A stretch of 64,000 nt of DNA from Hydrangea macrophylla (Eukaryota > Streptophyta > Magnoliopsida > Cornales > Hydrangeaceae), in the NCBI GenBank assembly GCA_033977485.1, contig CM066987.1, forward strand, positions 73,251,588-73,315,587, written 5' to 3'. The translations under genes were made by a program, and so were the position numbers. Of this stretch, positions 54,044 through 64,000 are shown piece after piece. The notes beneath the pieces are model-generated. The model was not told the DNA's origin. It did not search any database and saw nothing but the letters and a program-made list of their open reading frames with translations. Every line of letters starts with the position of its first letter. Position 1 is the stretch's first letter.

Positions 54044-57000
54044 TCAGTTGATAGAATCTGGGTGGGCTGGAACCCTAATAAAGTCAACTTAACTATTTTA
54101 CATTGTACTAGGCAAGTTATCCATGTTAAAATTGATTCTCTGGACCAATTGCAGTCCTTTGAAGCTTCTTTTATTTATGGCTCTAACACCATCCAAGGTA
54201 GGAGGCCTCTTTGGTCTACCTTGAGACATATTGCAGCTTCTATTGGTGATATCCCTTGGATTAGCCTTGGGGATTTCAACTCCGTCCTAAACTCTAATGA
54301 AATCTTTGAGGGTAATCCAGGGAGAGACCAAGGAGCTGTTGAATTTAATGATCTTGTGAATGCCATTTGTCTTGTAGACCTTAGATTTACAGGTATTTTC
54401 TTCTCTTGGTGCAACCGGCAATTTGACTCGGTTAACTTTACCAAAAGGAAGCTTGACAGAGCTCTGGTTAATCCTAGATGGCTGGATTTGTTTCCCTCAG
54501 CTTATGCAGACTTCCCCCCCTCTGGTATCTCTGACCACTCTCCTATTATTGTCAACTTAGTTCCCTCTGCTAAACGGAAAGGTAAACCTTTTAAGTTTTA
54601 TAATTATTGGACAGAGTTGGATAAATTTAATGATACTGTGAGCACCGCCTGGACTAAGCACTTTGATGGCACTTTACAATTTCAATTATTCCATAGCTTA
54701 AAAAACCTTAAAGGTGCCCTGAAACTTTTAACAAAGGATTCTTTAGGTAGGGAGAGAATTTTAGCTAATAAAGCTCGGGAAGACCTTTGGGCTTGCCAAA
54801 GGAAGCTTGATGAAAACCCAGGTGATATTACCCTTAGAATCCTTGAAAAAGAACTTATGCAGGTTTTCCTAAAAGCCATGCACATTGAAGAGGCAATAAT
54901 TAGGCAAAAATCTAGAATTCAATGGCTTGATGCTGGAGATAGGAACACTACTTATTTTCACAATTCCGTTAAAAATCGTAGGAACCATAAACGTATTGTG
55001 ACCCTTGTTCAACCTGATGGTACCACGACCACCAATGACGGGGAAGCCAAAATTGAAGCGGTGAGATATTTTAAATCTATGCTTGGCACCCCGGCGGATA
55101 ACCCCTACCCTGGTATCAGTGAACTAAGGAGGGTCATCCATAAGCGTATCCCTACTGATTTATCTAACCCTATGGATGACATTCCTAATGACGATGATAT
55201 TAAGGAAGCCCTCTTTAGTATCCACAGTAATAAAGCTCCAGGTCTTGATGGTTTTAATGCTCATTTTTTTAAGAAAACCTGGGCAACAACTGGTCCCTTA
55301 GTTACTAAAGCAATCAAAGAATTTTTTACTTCGGGCCAATTGTTAACTGAGTCTAATGCTACCATTATTGCTCTTATACCCAAGACTCTCAATCCCTCCA
55401 AGATGAGTGATTTTAGGCCTATCTCGTGTTGTAACACCGTTTACAAATGCATTTCTAAACTTATATCCAAGAGGCTTCAAAACATTTTACCTTCTCTGGT
55501 TGACAAAGCCCAATCTGCTTTTATCAAGGGTAGGAAAATCAGTGACAATGTTCTTCTTGCCCAGGACATTATGAGGGACTATCATAAACCTTCTGGCCAC
55601 CCTAGAGCTTCGGCTAAGGTAGACCTAATGAAAGCTTATGATAGTGTGAGTTGGGAATTTTTACTTGATCTTCTTGATGTTCTTGGTTTTCCTCCAAAGA
55701 TGCAAGGGTGGATCAAAGCTTGTATTACTAGTCCTAAGTACTCTATTAACTTTAATGGGGAATCTGTAGGGTACTTTGAGGGTGCTAAAGGGCTTAGGCA
55801 AGGTGATCCTATGTCACCTTACCTTTTTGTTCTTGTCATGGATACACTTAGCCAATTGATTCAGCATAACATCCAACGATCCTCGAATTTTAAATACCAT
55901 TGGAGATGTGATAAACTCAAAATTTCCCACCTTTGTTTTGCTGATGACCTCCTTTTATTTTTCAATGGTGATGTGAATTCTGCGTCAGTCATGCAAACAG
56001 CTTTAGATCAGTTTTATAACTTTACAGGCATGAAGGCTAATGATAACAAAAGCTGTTTGTTTATTGCAGGAATGGAGGAAAGCACTTCTAATGATATATG
56101 CCGCTGTTTCCCGTTTACCTTGGGTTCCCTCCCAATGAAGTACCTTGGTGTTCCGTTCATCACCACTAGACTAAAGAAGGGAGACTGTGATGATCTCACC
56201 CAGAAAATCACATCTAGAATCACCTCTTGGACTTCTAAATTTCTTTCTTATGCTGGCAGGCTTCAACTTATCCAATCGGTCCTTGCAGGGATACAAAACT
56301 ATTGGGCTGCCATGTTTATTCTTCCTAAGAGTGTTCTTAAGCATATTGAGAGTGTTATGTGTAGATTCCTTTGGACCGGAGGAACCGAAAAGGCACATAG
56401 TGCTAAAGTTGCTTGGGACTTAGTTTGTAGACCTAAGAAGGAAGGGGGACTTGGTCTTAAAAATCTTACTCAATTGAATTCTATTTTAAATCTTAAACAT
56501 ATCTGGGCTATTTTTACTTCTACAACCAAGTCCCTTTGGGTGGACTGGATATATACTTACATGTTAAGAGGGAAAAGTTTTTGGGAAGTCAAGCCCCCAT
56601 CCCAATGCTCTTGGTATTGGCGAAAGCTTCTTAAACTTAGGTTTATGGCTAGACCAATGCTTAAGCATAGGATTGGTAATGGGTGTGGTACTTTCCTCTG
56701 GCATGATAACTGGCATCCTATGGGTCCTATTTTGGACAGAGTTGGTAGACGTGTCCAATATGATGCTGCCATCCCCTTAAATGCCAAAGTTTCTGATGTT
56801 ATTAATGGTAGTGAATGGAATTGGCCTCTTACAAACACTCTTGATTTAATGGATATTAGAAGCCAATTACATTCCTTGCCTCTCCCTACTACCACTAGTG
56901 ACGTGATTCAATGGTTACCCTCCCCTAATAATGTGTTCTCTTCGGCCAACACATGGGGGATTATGTTAGAACTCACTATCCCAAAGTCCCTTGGTACGGC

Positions 57001-57489
57001 CTCACACGGTTCCCTGGGTATATCCCTCGATATAGTTTTATTATGTGGTTGGCTATTCTCCATAGATTATCCACACATGATAGAATCTTTTCTTACACTC
57101 CAGGACCTCTAGCTTGTGTTCTTTGTCATAAAGCTTTGGAATCTCATGACCATTTATTCTTTAATTGCTTATATACTTCTTATGTGTGGCAGGGAATTCT
57201 TAATAGGTTGGAAATCTCTTACTCTGCCCCCACTTGGGATGATCTTGTGGCCTGGGCAGCGAACAAGTGGAAAGGGAAGACTCCAAGGCAGGTTGTTCCT
57301 AAAATGTGCATTGGTTTGGTTGTGTATAGCATTTGGAAAGAAAGGAATGCTCGGAGTTTCAAACTAGAAGTGAAGCCTAAGGAAAGAATGTTACAAGACA
57401 TTTGTCTCCAGATTTCCTTACAGATTCAAACAATATGGAAGTACGATCCCCATCTCCCTCAGTACATTGAAAGATGGGCCATTACATAA
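54041..57489 (+). pseudogene. LINE-5 ORF2, 5'-truncated and frameshifted
   Basis: The frame is open from the junction; the first ATG-type start inside is irrelevant because the N-terminus is missing. It has endonuclease GDFNS and SDHSP, RT blocks SNKAPGLDGFN, FRPISCCNT, GLRQGDPMSPYLF and FADD (about 55937-55948). At about 56953-56960 a 2-nt gain in a G run (acatgggggatt) shifts the frame; the old frame stops at 57112. The zf-RVT end (LACVLCHKALESHDHLFF) is open in the other frame to TAA 57487-57489. SNKAPGLDG has leucine where the other copies have proline. Confidence 0.9.
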
Positions 57490-57740
57490 TTAGGGCTCTT
57501 TGCTTTGGTCCTCATGCTTGACATGCTTGACTTGGTCTTAATGTATCTTGAGCTTTGATTGTTTTGTGAGTTCTGTAAGTTTGCGTAAGTTAGTAAGTAA
57601 GTTAGTTTGTAAGTTTGTTAGTTTGCTTAGTGCAGTTGGTTTTAGGAAGGGTGGCTCTCTGGGTTTTGGCTTTTGTTTGTTGCCCTTCATGTGTTGCATT
57701 GTCTGGATGCATTTTTTCTTTTGTGCTGATTGTATATCCT

Positions 57741-57766
57741 GGGGAATGCCCCTTGTACTTTTGTAC
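57741..57766 (+). other. LINE-5 3' tail: double palindrome
   Basis: GGGGAATGCCCC (57741-57752) and GTACTTTTGTAC (57755-57766). Against LINE-1 the loop bases differ while both stems are unchanged. The 3' UTR runs from 57490 to about 57806 with no gene. Confidence 0.6.
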
Positions 57767-57814
57767 AGTGCCGTTTGGCTTTCTTTTCGTTAAATTAACC
57801 TTTTTCCGAAAAAA

Positions 57815-59269
57815 AATAACAAGAGGACCAGTAATAGTCCAAGAGCTTTTAAAGAAAAAGGAATTATAACCATCAGGACCAGGAGCTTTATTACTATGCA
57901 TGCTAAAGAGGGTATTCTTTATTTCAATATCAGAAGGAATCCTATCCAACTCAGCCATAAGTTCAACAGGAATTGTTTTGTGGATAACACTGCTAAGAGC
58001 TTCTTTACCAGGATAGCAGTGATTAGAGGTAGTGCCAAGCAAGCTATGAAAATACCTAATAGCTTCATCTTTAGCTTCATTACAGTTGGAAGTGAAAGTC
58101 CCATTAGGTTTTTCAAGTAAAAAAATTCTTTTCATGTTCCTCCTAGCTTTAATAGACATATGAAAATATCTAGTATTTTTATCCCCAGCTTCTAACCATT
58201 GTATCCTAGATTTTTGTTTGAGAACTTCCTCTTCAATCCAAATAGCTTCATGAAAGGTTTTCAAAGATTTATTATGCATATCAATGAGGTCAGAGTTGTT
58301 AGGATCTCTGATTAAAAGGGTTTGGAGTCTCTTTAATTCCTCCCTAGCTTTGTTAGCATTAACCCTCTCAAGGCCAAGAGTACTTTTGCTAAACTGTTTG
58401 AGATCCTTTTTCAGGATTCTGAGCTTTTGGCAAAGTTGGAATTGGGCAGTACCTTCAACATTAATATCCCAGGCATTCTGAACAATATCATTATAGGAGT
58501 CCATTTTAGTCCAGTAGTTGTAGAATTTAAAAGCCCTCCCTTTCCTATAATGCTTTTTATCAATATGAACAACAATAGGAGAGTGGTCGGAGGTACCTGG
58601 AACCTGGAATTGGGCGAAAGAATCGCTGAGATTATCCAACCAAGCTTGATTGACCAGAGCTCTATCAAGTTTTCTTTGGGTAAAATCTTCCTTCCCATAC
58701 CTTCTGTTACTCCAAGTAAATTGTTCACCTATATATCTAAGATCCACTAGACAACACTCATTAATAGTCTTTTTAAATTCCTTCATCTCGTTATTCCAAC
58801 CAAAGTTTGCATCAGAGACTTCATCTGGACTTAAAGGCACATTAAAGTCACCAAGTGCAATATAGTTAGTGGTCTTATTACTCTGTGAAATGGACCTTAG
58901 GTCAGACCATAGGTCCAATCTGGCTTGGCCAGTGTTAAAACCATAAATGAAAGAGGCTTCAAAGGAAATGGATTTATCATCCTTTTCAATGCTAACATGA
59001 ATAAGTTGGGAAGTGATTCTAAGAATAGTGAGATTAATAGTATCAGCATTCCAACCAACCCAAATTCTACCAACCGAATTCGGACTACTATTGGTAACAA
59101 AATTCCAGTGTTTAAAACATTTGGTTTTAATGAAATCTTCATTAGCCTGTCTAACTTTAGTTTCGGTTAACCCCAAAATATCAATATTATTCTCGTAGAT
59201 AAATTTGGCAACTTCGGATTGCCTAGAGGGCTGATTAAGGCCCCGAATGTTCCAGCAGCTAAATATCAT
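57815..59269 (-). pseudogene. LINE-4 ORF2, N-terminal part (endonuclease and first RT block)
   Basis: ATG at 59267-59269 (MIFSCWNIRGLN). The endonuclease motifs CWNIRGLN, TETKV, GDFNV and SDHSP are all present. It ends in SNKAPGPDGYNSFFF and TGPLVI at the LINE-5 junction. No stop in 480 codons. The frame runs on into LINE-5 sequence by chance to 57602. The C-terminal part is at 51829-54024. Confidence 0.9.
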
Positions 59270-62200
59270 TAATAACTGGCAATGGAAGAGTTAACTTACC
59301 TGAAGAGCCAGAGGATGGGTTCTTCAAAAGATCCTGCTTACCAGGTTCAGGCTGACAAGAGGCAGTAGAAGGATCAGCAGCAAGGGCAGTGGGACTGTCC
59401 AAAATTTCTTGTGTGTTTGTGAGTTCCTCTAATTTATGAGGAGCTATAGGTAGGACATCCAGGTCAACTCTGGGTAGGTCACCCTTCTGATCATAGGTAA
59501 CATTTAGCTCTTTATCAATGTGTTCACATTCAAGCTCTTCCAGTAAGGCGTATTGATTTTTCTTAGTAACTTCGGGCCCATGCAGTTTGAGGAAACTGGT
59601 ATCACTACCATTGGTGACAGTTACCCGAACGGAATGGGGTGAGATTTGAGCAAAACCTTTTATCCCCTTGAGGGGGGAGGTAATATCAAGAACAGGTTGA
59701 ATAGGCTCTGTAAGACCCTTTTCAACCAGGTTAGGACATTCATGAGGCAGGTTAGCTACTTCATTGGGAGAATCAGTTTGATTATCAGCCGTATACATAC
59801 TAACTGTAGACACTTTATCTGTTGAGGAGGCAACCACATTAGAGGATGTATCAACCGTATCTTCCCTTTTACCTTTTCCTTTTCCTTTCACCATCCAAAC
59901 TCCATCGGTCTCATTTTCAGTAGAATTCACCTTGGTGGGGATAATGGCCGTCTTAGTGAGGGATTGGTTATTGTAGACCCTAGCACAATCATGGCCAAAC
60001 CGTTTGCATTTAGCACATCTAACTGGGTTCCATTGATAATCAACTGTCAAGCCTATCCTCTCAGGTTCCTTAGTAATAGGGTCAATGACTTCAATCTCAA
60101 AATTTTTCAACAATTCAAACTCAGCACTTACCTCAATACAGATCCGAGCATATGAGATTCTCCTACACGTTGCTGTCATTCGGTCAACATGTAAAGGCCT
60201 CCCAATAGTGCTAGCTATGTGGCTAAGGCCCTCTGCATTCCAAAATTCCAACGGAATTCCATATATATGGACCCAAATAGGGACAGTAGCAGGGACTTCC
60301 TTATCTAGAACCATCCCAGTGCGCCAATTTTGAAGAAGGATGGGCTGTCCAGCAACATGCCATGGACCATTCTCCAGCACTGATTCACTTTCTTCACTGG
60401 AGTTGAACTTGAAGATATAGTGGCCTGAATCAGTAGCAAGCATGTCATTCAATCCTTTTTTAGCCCAATGTCTTGAAGTAGCATTTTTAACGAGAGTGTA
60501 GGGCAGCTTTTTACCTATAAAATAACCCACAAGGGTATTGTCCCAAGCTCTACTACCCTGAGTAGTGAGATCCTCAGAGAGTTTTAGCAGTTTCCTATCT
60601 GATCCTTCCTTGGGTTTAAAATAGCTGAGTTTGACACTAGCCGGTTCAGCCTTTCTGACTAAAGAAGCCCATGAATTTTGGGTGGAAGATGTGGCCTTAT
60701 TGCCAGTAGCACAAGGGCTAGGTCCAGGGGGCTTCGCATGGCTAATGGATGGGACCACAGAAGAAAGGGAAATATCACCTCCCTCTACCACAGGATTCTG
60801 AGAAGCTTGGTTCGAAATACACATAGAATGGGTGTTATCCAACACCTGGTGCAAGGAGAAATGGGCTGTGCCCGCAGCAAAGGAACCCACTTGGTCAGCA
60901 TGTTTAGTGCTATCAAGCACGTGGGGGGCACCCACTTTTTGCAAGGTATGCTGCAGGGGCCTAACTTTAGAATGTGACTGGGGACCACATTTGGAAACTG
61001 CCACACTATCAACAAGAACAACAACTTTAGCCCCACGGTCTAAATGGGCATGTAAGCCCTCACTCTTCTGCACGCGAGTAGGGGCAACATCAGACAAAAA
61101 CCCGGAAATGCCGGCGCCCATGTGACTACCAGTACCAGGAAATGCGGGACTCTGGGCTGTGCCCGTGTGCGCACATGGGCCAACAGTAGAAGGAAGCATA
61201 TTATCCTGGTCCTTTTCCTCGCAGGTTTCAAGCATGGTGACCATAGATGTGTTGGCAGATTTAAAATCTGTGGACCCTTGGTATGTAGAACAATGGCCCA
61301 CCAGATTTAACAAGTTAACTTTGGCAAACGTGGAGGTGTCACTGCCAGATTGTGCCACGTGGAAAGCACTCCCTATCAAACTGTTTGCGTGCGATGAAAT
61401 GGTGGTGCCTTGAGTAGACAACACTCTGGAATTCTCGGTTAAAGCTGAACAACCCATGTGCTTACCCACACCTTTTTGCAGCGAGGGAGTGAGAAAAATG
61501 TGACCGTTGCTATCCTTTGCGCGTGGGACGTGCATCTCACTCTCAGCAAACACAGTGGGCTTAGAGCTTGATGCAAATTTTGGATCAAAAGCTGTCTCTT
61601 CCTTGAAATTTGACTCCAATGTGGAATTTCCAATATCAGTATTAATGCCTTTGGATTTTGCCTTAAGCTTTAAAATTTCATTTTCCAATTCAGCAATACG
61701 CCTTAGGGAATCCATACCTTCCATAGGTTTATCACTTTCCAAATCCTTTGACTCATCTGTTCCTTTAGAAAGCACAATGATATCATCATTGGTCAAGCCC
61801 ACTATTTCAGATCCAGATGGGTTTGAAATAATAAAGCCATGACTAGAATCCTCCACTTCACTCACCAGGCCAGAGGCCACTTCTTCCAAGCTATTGGCTA
61901 GCTTTTTCCTTTTAAGAATTTCTGTCGAATCTTGAAGAGATTTGAAAGTAATATTTTGGACATGCCTTCCACCCTCAAACTCAGCTTGGTCTTCCCAATC
62001 TTCTTCAAGTTCAAGGTCCTCAACAGAGAAACCATGACCATTAGACAGGGAGGGAGAGACAGGATCAATATTGACACAAGAGGAAGCTTTGGTAATATTA
62101 TCCAAAATCAGTAGTAAAACCAGACTCAGCAGATTTGGAGGGGCTATCCATGATGGGGAGGATCCCACTCTCAGATTTAGCTACATTCAGAACATGAACT

Positions 62201-62460
62201 ACCCCTTTAGGCTGGATACCAATGTTATGTCCATCTCTAATCTGAACCGACCCATCACCTTTGAGCAAATATTTGCTCGTTAGTTCAGGGGAAAGAATAG
62301 ATTTGCTAATAGACTTAGGGTACTTGGAGGAGCTCTCAACAGTAGCCCCCTTGACTAGAGACCCTTGGGGACTTTGATGCTTGGAGATTGGTTTGGATGA
62401 TGGAGAATCAGCTTTTCCATGACTAGCAATATGATTTCTTTTTTTCTTAGTTGACCCCAT
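59259..62460 (-). pseudogene. LINE-4 ORF1: DUF4283-like protein with a frameshift
   Basis: ATG at 62458-62460 (MGSTKKKRNH). This first frame ends at 62098; a small indel near 62100 moves the rest to the frame open from 62168 to TAG 59259-59261 (about 969 codons). Contents in order: KYLLKGDGSV and VLNVAK, a coiled stretch (RIAELENEILKLK), a long S/P/H-rich part, the DUF4283-like domain (SWASLVRK, TLVGYFIGKK, GPWHVAGQPILLQNW, VPIWVHIYGIPLEFW), the CX2CX4HXC cluster (CAKCKRFGHDC) and a changed tail (SSGSSGKLTLPLPVINDI). Unlike LINE-1 and LINE-3 its stop lies 8-10 nt inside ORF2, because the tail is in another frame; the TAATG itself is still there. Confidence 0.85.
59267..59271 (-). promoter_or_regulatory. 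TAATG at the ORF2 start of LINE-4 (not the ORF1 stop here)
   Basis: The minus strand reads GTTATTAATGATATTTAG. TAATG is conserved but ORF1 is read in another frame and stops at the TAG downstream, an 11-nt overlap with ORF2. Confidence 0.5.
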
Positions 62461-62514
62461 TAGAAATGGAGAAATGAAGAAAATCAGAATAAGAATTCTA
62501 GAGAGAAGGAGGAC

Positions 62515-64000
62515 ATTCTAGCACAATCATGGCCAAATCTCCTACATTTTGCACATCTTAGAGGAGTCCACTGATATTCTAATTTAAGATGGATGGTCTT
62601 AGTCTCTCCATAAACAGGGTCAGTGATAACAATGTCAAGGTGATCAAGTAATTCAAATTCTGCATCAATGTCAATGCAAATTCTTGCATAAGTAATACGT
62701 CTACATGCAGATGTCATTTTATCAACATGCAATGGTTTTCCCAGAGCACTTGCAATGTAGCTGAGCCCATCCGGATTCCAATATTCCAATGGAATATTAT
62801 AAATATGCAACCAGATTGGGACTGAAGTTTGTGGTTCTTTAGACAGAGTAAGACCTGCCTCCCAAAGTTTAAGAATTATTGGTTGACCCGCAAAGTGCCA
62901 TGGACCACCTTCAAGAACTGATTCACAGTCTTCTTGGCTATTGAACTTAAAGAAGAAATATCCATTGTCTGTAGCTAACATATCATTGAGACCCATATAG
63001 CCTGGATGAGGCATTTTTCACTAGGGAGAATGGCAACCTTTTCATAAAATAGCCCATTAAGGTACTGTCCCATACTAGACTACCAACAGTGCCCAATTCT
63101 TGTGGCATAATCAGTTGTTCCCTATTTTCCCCACGGAGTGACTTTACGTAGGAGACTTTAAATCCAGGGCTGGCTTTCTTCTTAACAAGCCCAGCCTAAC
63201 TAGTGGTAGGCTTGGCGTTACTGGGATTATTCTGAAATTTAGGGCAAAGAGGGTTTGAGAGATTTGGATCAGCATGTGGCTTAAATAAAGGCCCATGTAC
63301 ACTTAAAGCAGTATTACTTCCATTGCATGACACGTGGGGGCCTTCACCAAAAGCGCCGGGACCCAACCCATTTAAAGTGCACGTGGAACTTCCCGGTTCT
63401 TTATTGAGTGTTTGAGGTGGAACTGATGAAGTAGGGCTATTGGAACTACTTACCTTATCAGGGTTGGTAGCAAGAGGAGGTGTGGGGGACAAAATTCCTT
63501 GAAATAAGGATGGCAAATCAGAACCCACGTGAATATCATCACAAAGTTGCTGTGCATGTGCTGGAGTAAAGGTTCCGTGCAGTTGGCCATTAAGTTGGCG
63601 TGCAACAGTGGGTAAAGCTGTACCCGAATCAGACCCATTAAATTTAATAAAGTTTGCTGCCACTTGACCGTTGGGTTTAGAAGACAGAGAAACCTTTGGT
63701 GCGTGGGGACCATTTGCTAAAAACACATTGGAGTTATCACCTTGAGCTACTTTAGGATCAAACTCCACCTTTTTAACGGAATCTTGTTGATATGTAATGA
63801 TATTCATAGGAGTTGAAGCTTTAGTTGCAACTGCGTTTACAATGGGCTTCCAATACTTTTTGGCACCTTTCCCCCCTTGACTTTCACTTGAACTTCCGTC
63901 TGAGCTACAAATATCAAAGGGTTCAACTTGATGTCTTCTCCAATCCGAGCCTCCTCTTCTTCCACCATTTTTAAAAGGGATTCTTCCACCTCTAGAACCT
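62515..64000 (-). mobile_element. LINE-3, 5' part (runs off the right edge)
   Basis: Carries the ORF1 N-terminal and middle regions of the LINE whose 3' part is at 46935-51621. The cut lies just after the cysteine cluster codons. The 5' UTR and ORF1 start are outside the window. Confidence 0.85.
62515..64000 (-). pseudogene. LINE-3 ORF1, N-terminal and DUF4283-like part
   Basis: Enters open from the right edge (GSRGGRIPFKNGGRR, similar to GSRGRRGKIL of LINE-1 ORF1b) and runs to TAG 63196-63198. That stop sits in the SWAGLV-like motif, where the other copies have TGG for tryptophan. The same frame goes on through the first half of the DUF4283-like domain (LMGYFMKRLPFSLVKNAS) to about 63000, where a loss of several bases shifts it. 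The second half (GLNDMLATDNGYFFFKFNS, GPWHFAGQPIILKLW, VPIWLHIYNIPLEYW) and the CX2CX4HXC cluster (CAKCRRFGHDC) are in the frame open from 63014 to the LINE-4 junction. Non-functional. Confidence 0.85.

Larger units (their letters stand above)
54041..57814 (+). mobile_element. LINE-5: 5'-truncated LINE inserted in LINE-4 ORF2
   Basis: Plus strand. The 16-bp target duplication AATAACAAGAGGACCA is at 54025-54040 and 57815-57830. The element starts inside the endonuclease region (SVDRIWVGWNPNK), so ORF1 and the first part of ORF2 are missing, the usual result of incomplete reverse transcription. It ends TTTTTCCG plus a short A tail. Closest to LINE-1 in sequence. It is the innermost and hence youngest of the three nested LINEs. 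Confidence 0.92.
51627..62514 (-). mobile_element. LINE-4: LINE inserted in LINE-3 ORF1, itself split by LINE-5
   Basis: On the minus strand: 5' UTR (about 62461-62514), ORF1, ORF2, 3' UTR with tail palindromes and a short A tail (about 11 T on the plus strand from 51627). ATTCT flanks both ends (51622-51626 and 62515-62519), a short possible target duplication. LINE-5 is inserted in ORF2 with a 16-bp duplication. Apart from that insertion ORF2 is open; ORF1 has a frameshift near its start. Confidence 0.88.

Noticed and set aside
1..64000. CRISPR arrays, bacterial operons, phage genes
   Set aside because: The tandem repeats are 179-bp satellite monomers without spacers, and all coding sequence is plant retrotransposon.

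Overview
The window looks like nuclear DNA of a flowering plant, and I see no host gene, tRNA or rRNA in it. Everything readable is retrotransposon or satellite. The pol proteins, the tRNA-iMet type primer sites (TGGTATCAGAGC) and the plant-type LINE proteins (DUF4283-like ORF1; ORF2 with a C-terminal zf-RVT region) all point to a plant, probably a eudicot. I cannot name the species. The base layer is a tandem satellite with a period of about 179 bp. It also shows a longer repeat of about 1.38 kb. All other elements sit in it or in each other.

Layout. Positions 1-1175 are the 5' end of a minus-strand Ty3/gypsy element (CRM-F). 1176-1674 is a minus-strand leader remnant of a related element (CRM-G), followed by satellite. 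2050-22227 is CRM-A (plus strand, target duplication GATTC). CRM-A is split by CRM-B (5655-12228, duplication GGTAC) in pol and by CRM-C (14832-21559, duplication CTAGT) in its 3' LTR. Satellite 22228-22793 is followed by LINE-1 (minus, 22794-29963, ORFs open), satellite, a LINE 5' fragment (LINE-2, 30771-31560) and more satellite. 33300-46638 is CRM-D (duplication GGACC), split in pol by CRM-E (37557-44117, duplication GAGGT). After a last stretch of satellite come three LINEs nested in each other: LINE-3 (minus, from 46935, running off the right edge) holds LINE-4 (minus, 51627-62514), which holds LINE-5 (plus, 54041-57814).

The gypsy elements carry gag, protease, RT, RNase H and integrase in one frame. 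That frame runs about 200 nt into the 3' LTR and ends in a [16 protein letters not shown] motif instead of a chromodomain. This is the hallmark of the CRM (centromeric) chromovirus clade. Together with the satellite, the self-nesting and the lack of genes, it suggests a centromere or its border; this is inference. Only CRM-B has an uninterrupted gag-pol (1567 aa), and its LTRs differ at one base by eye. CRM-C has LTRs that look identical but three lesions in its frame. CRM-D and LINE-3 are the most decayed.

The least expected signals are these: a possible spliced intron in the leaders of all three CRM families; TAATG stop-start overlaps between LINE ORF1 and ORF2; a conserved double palindrome in the LINE 3' tails; two tail-only LINE micro-insertions inside CRM genes; and the higher-order satellite repeat.
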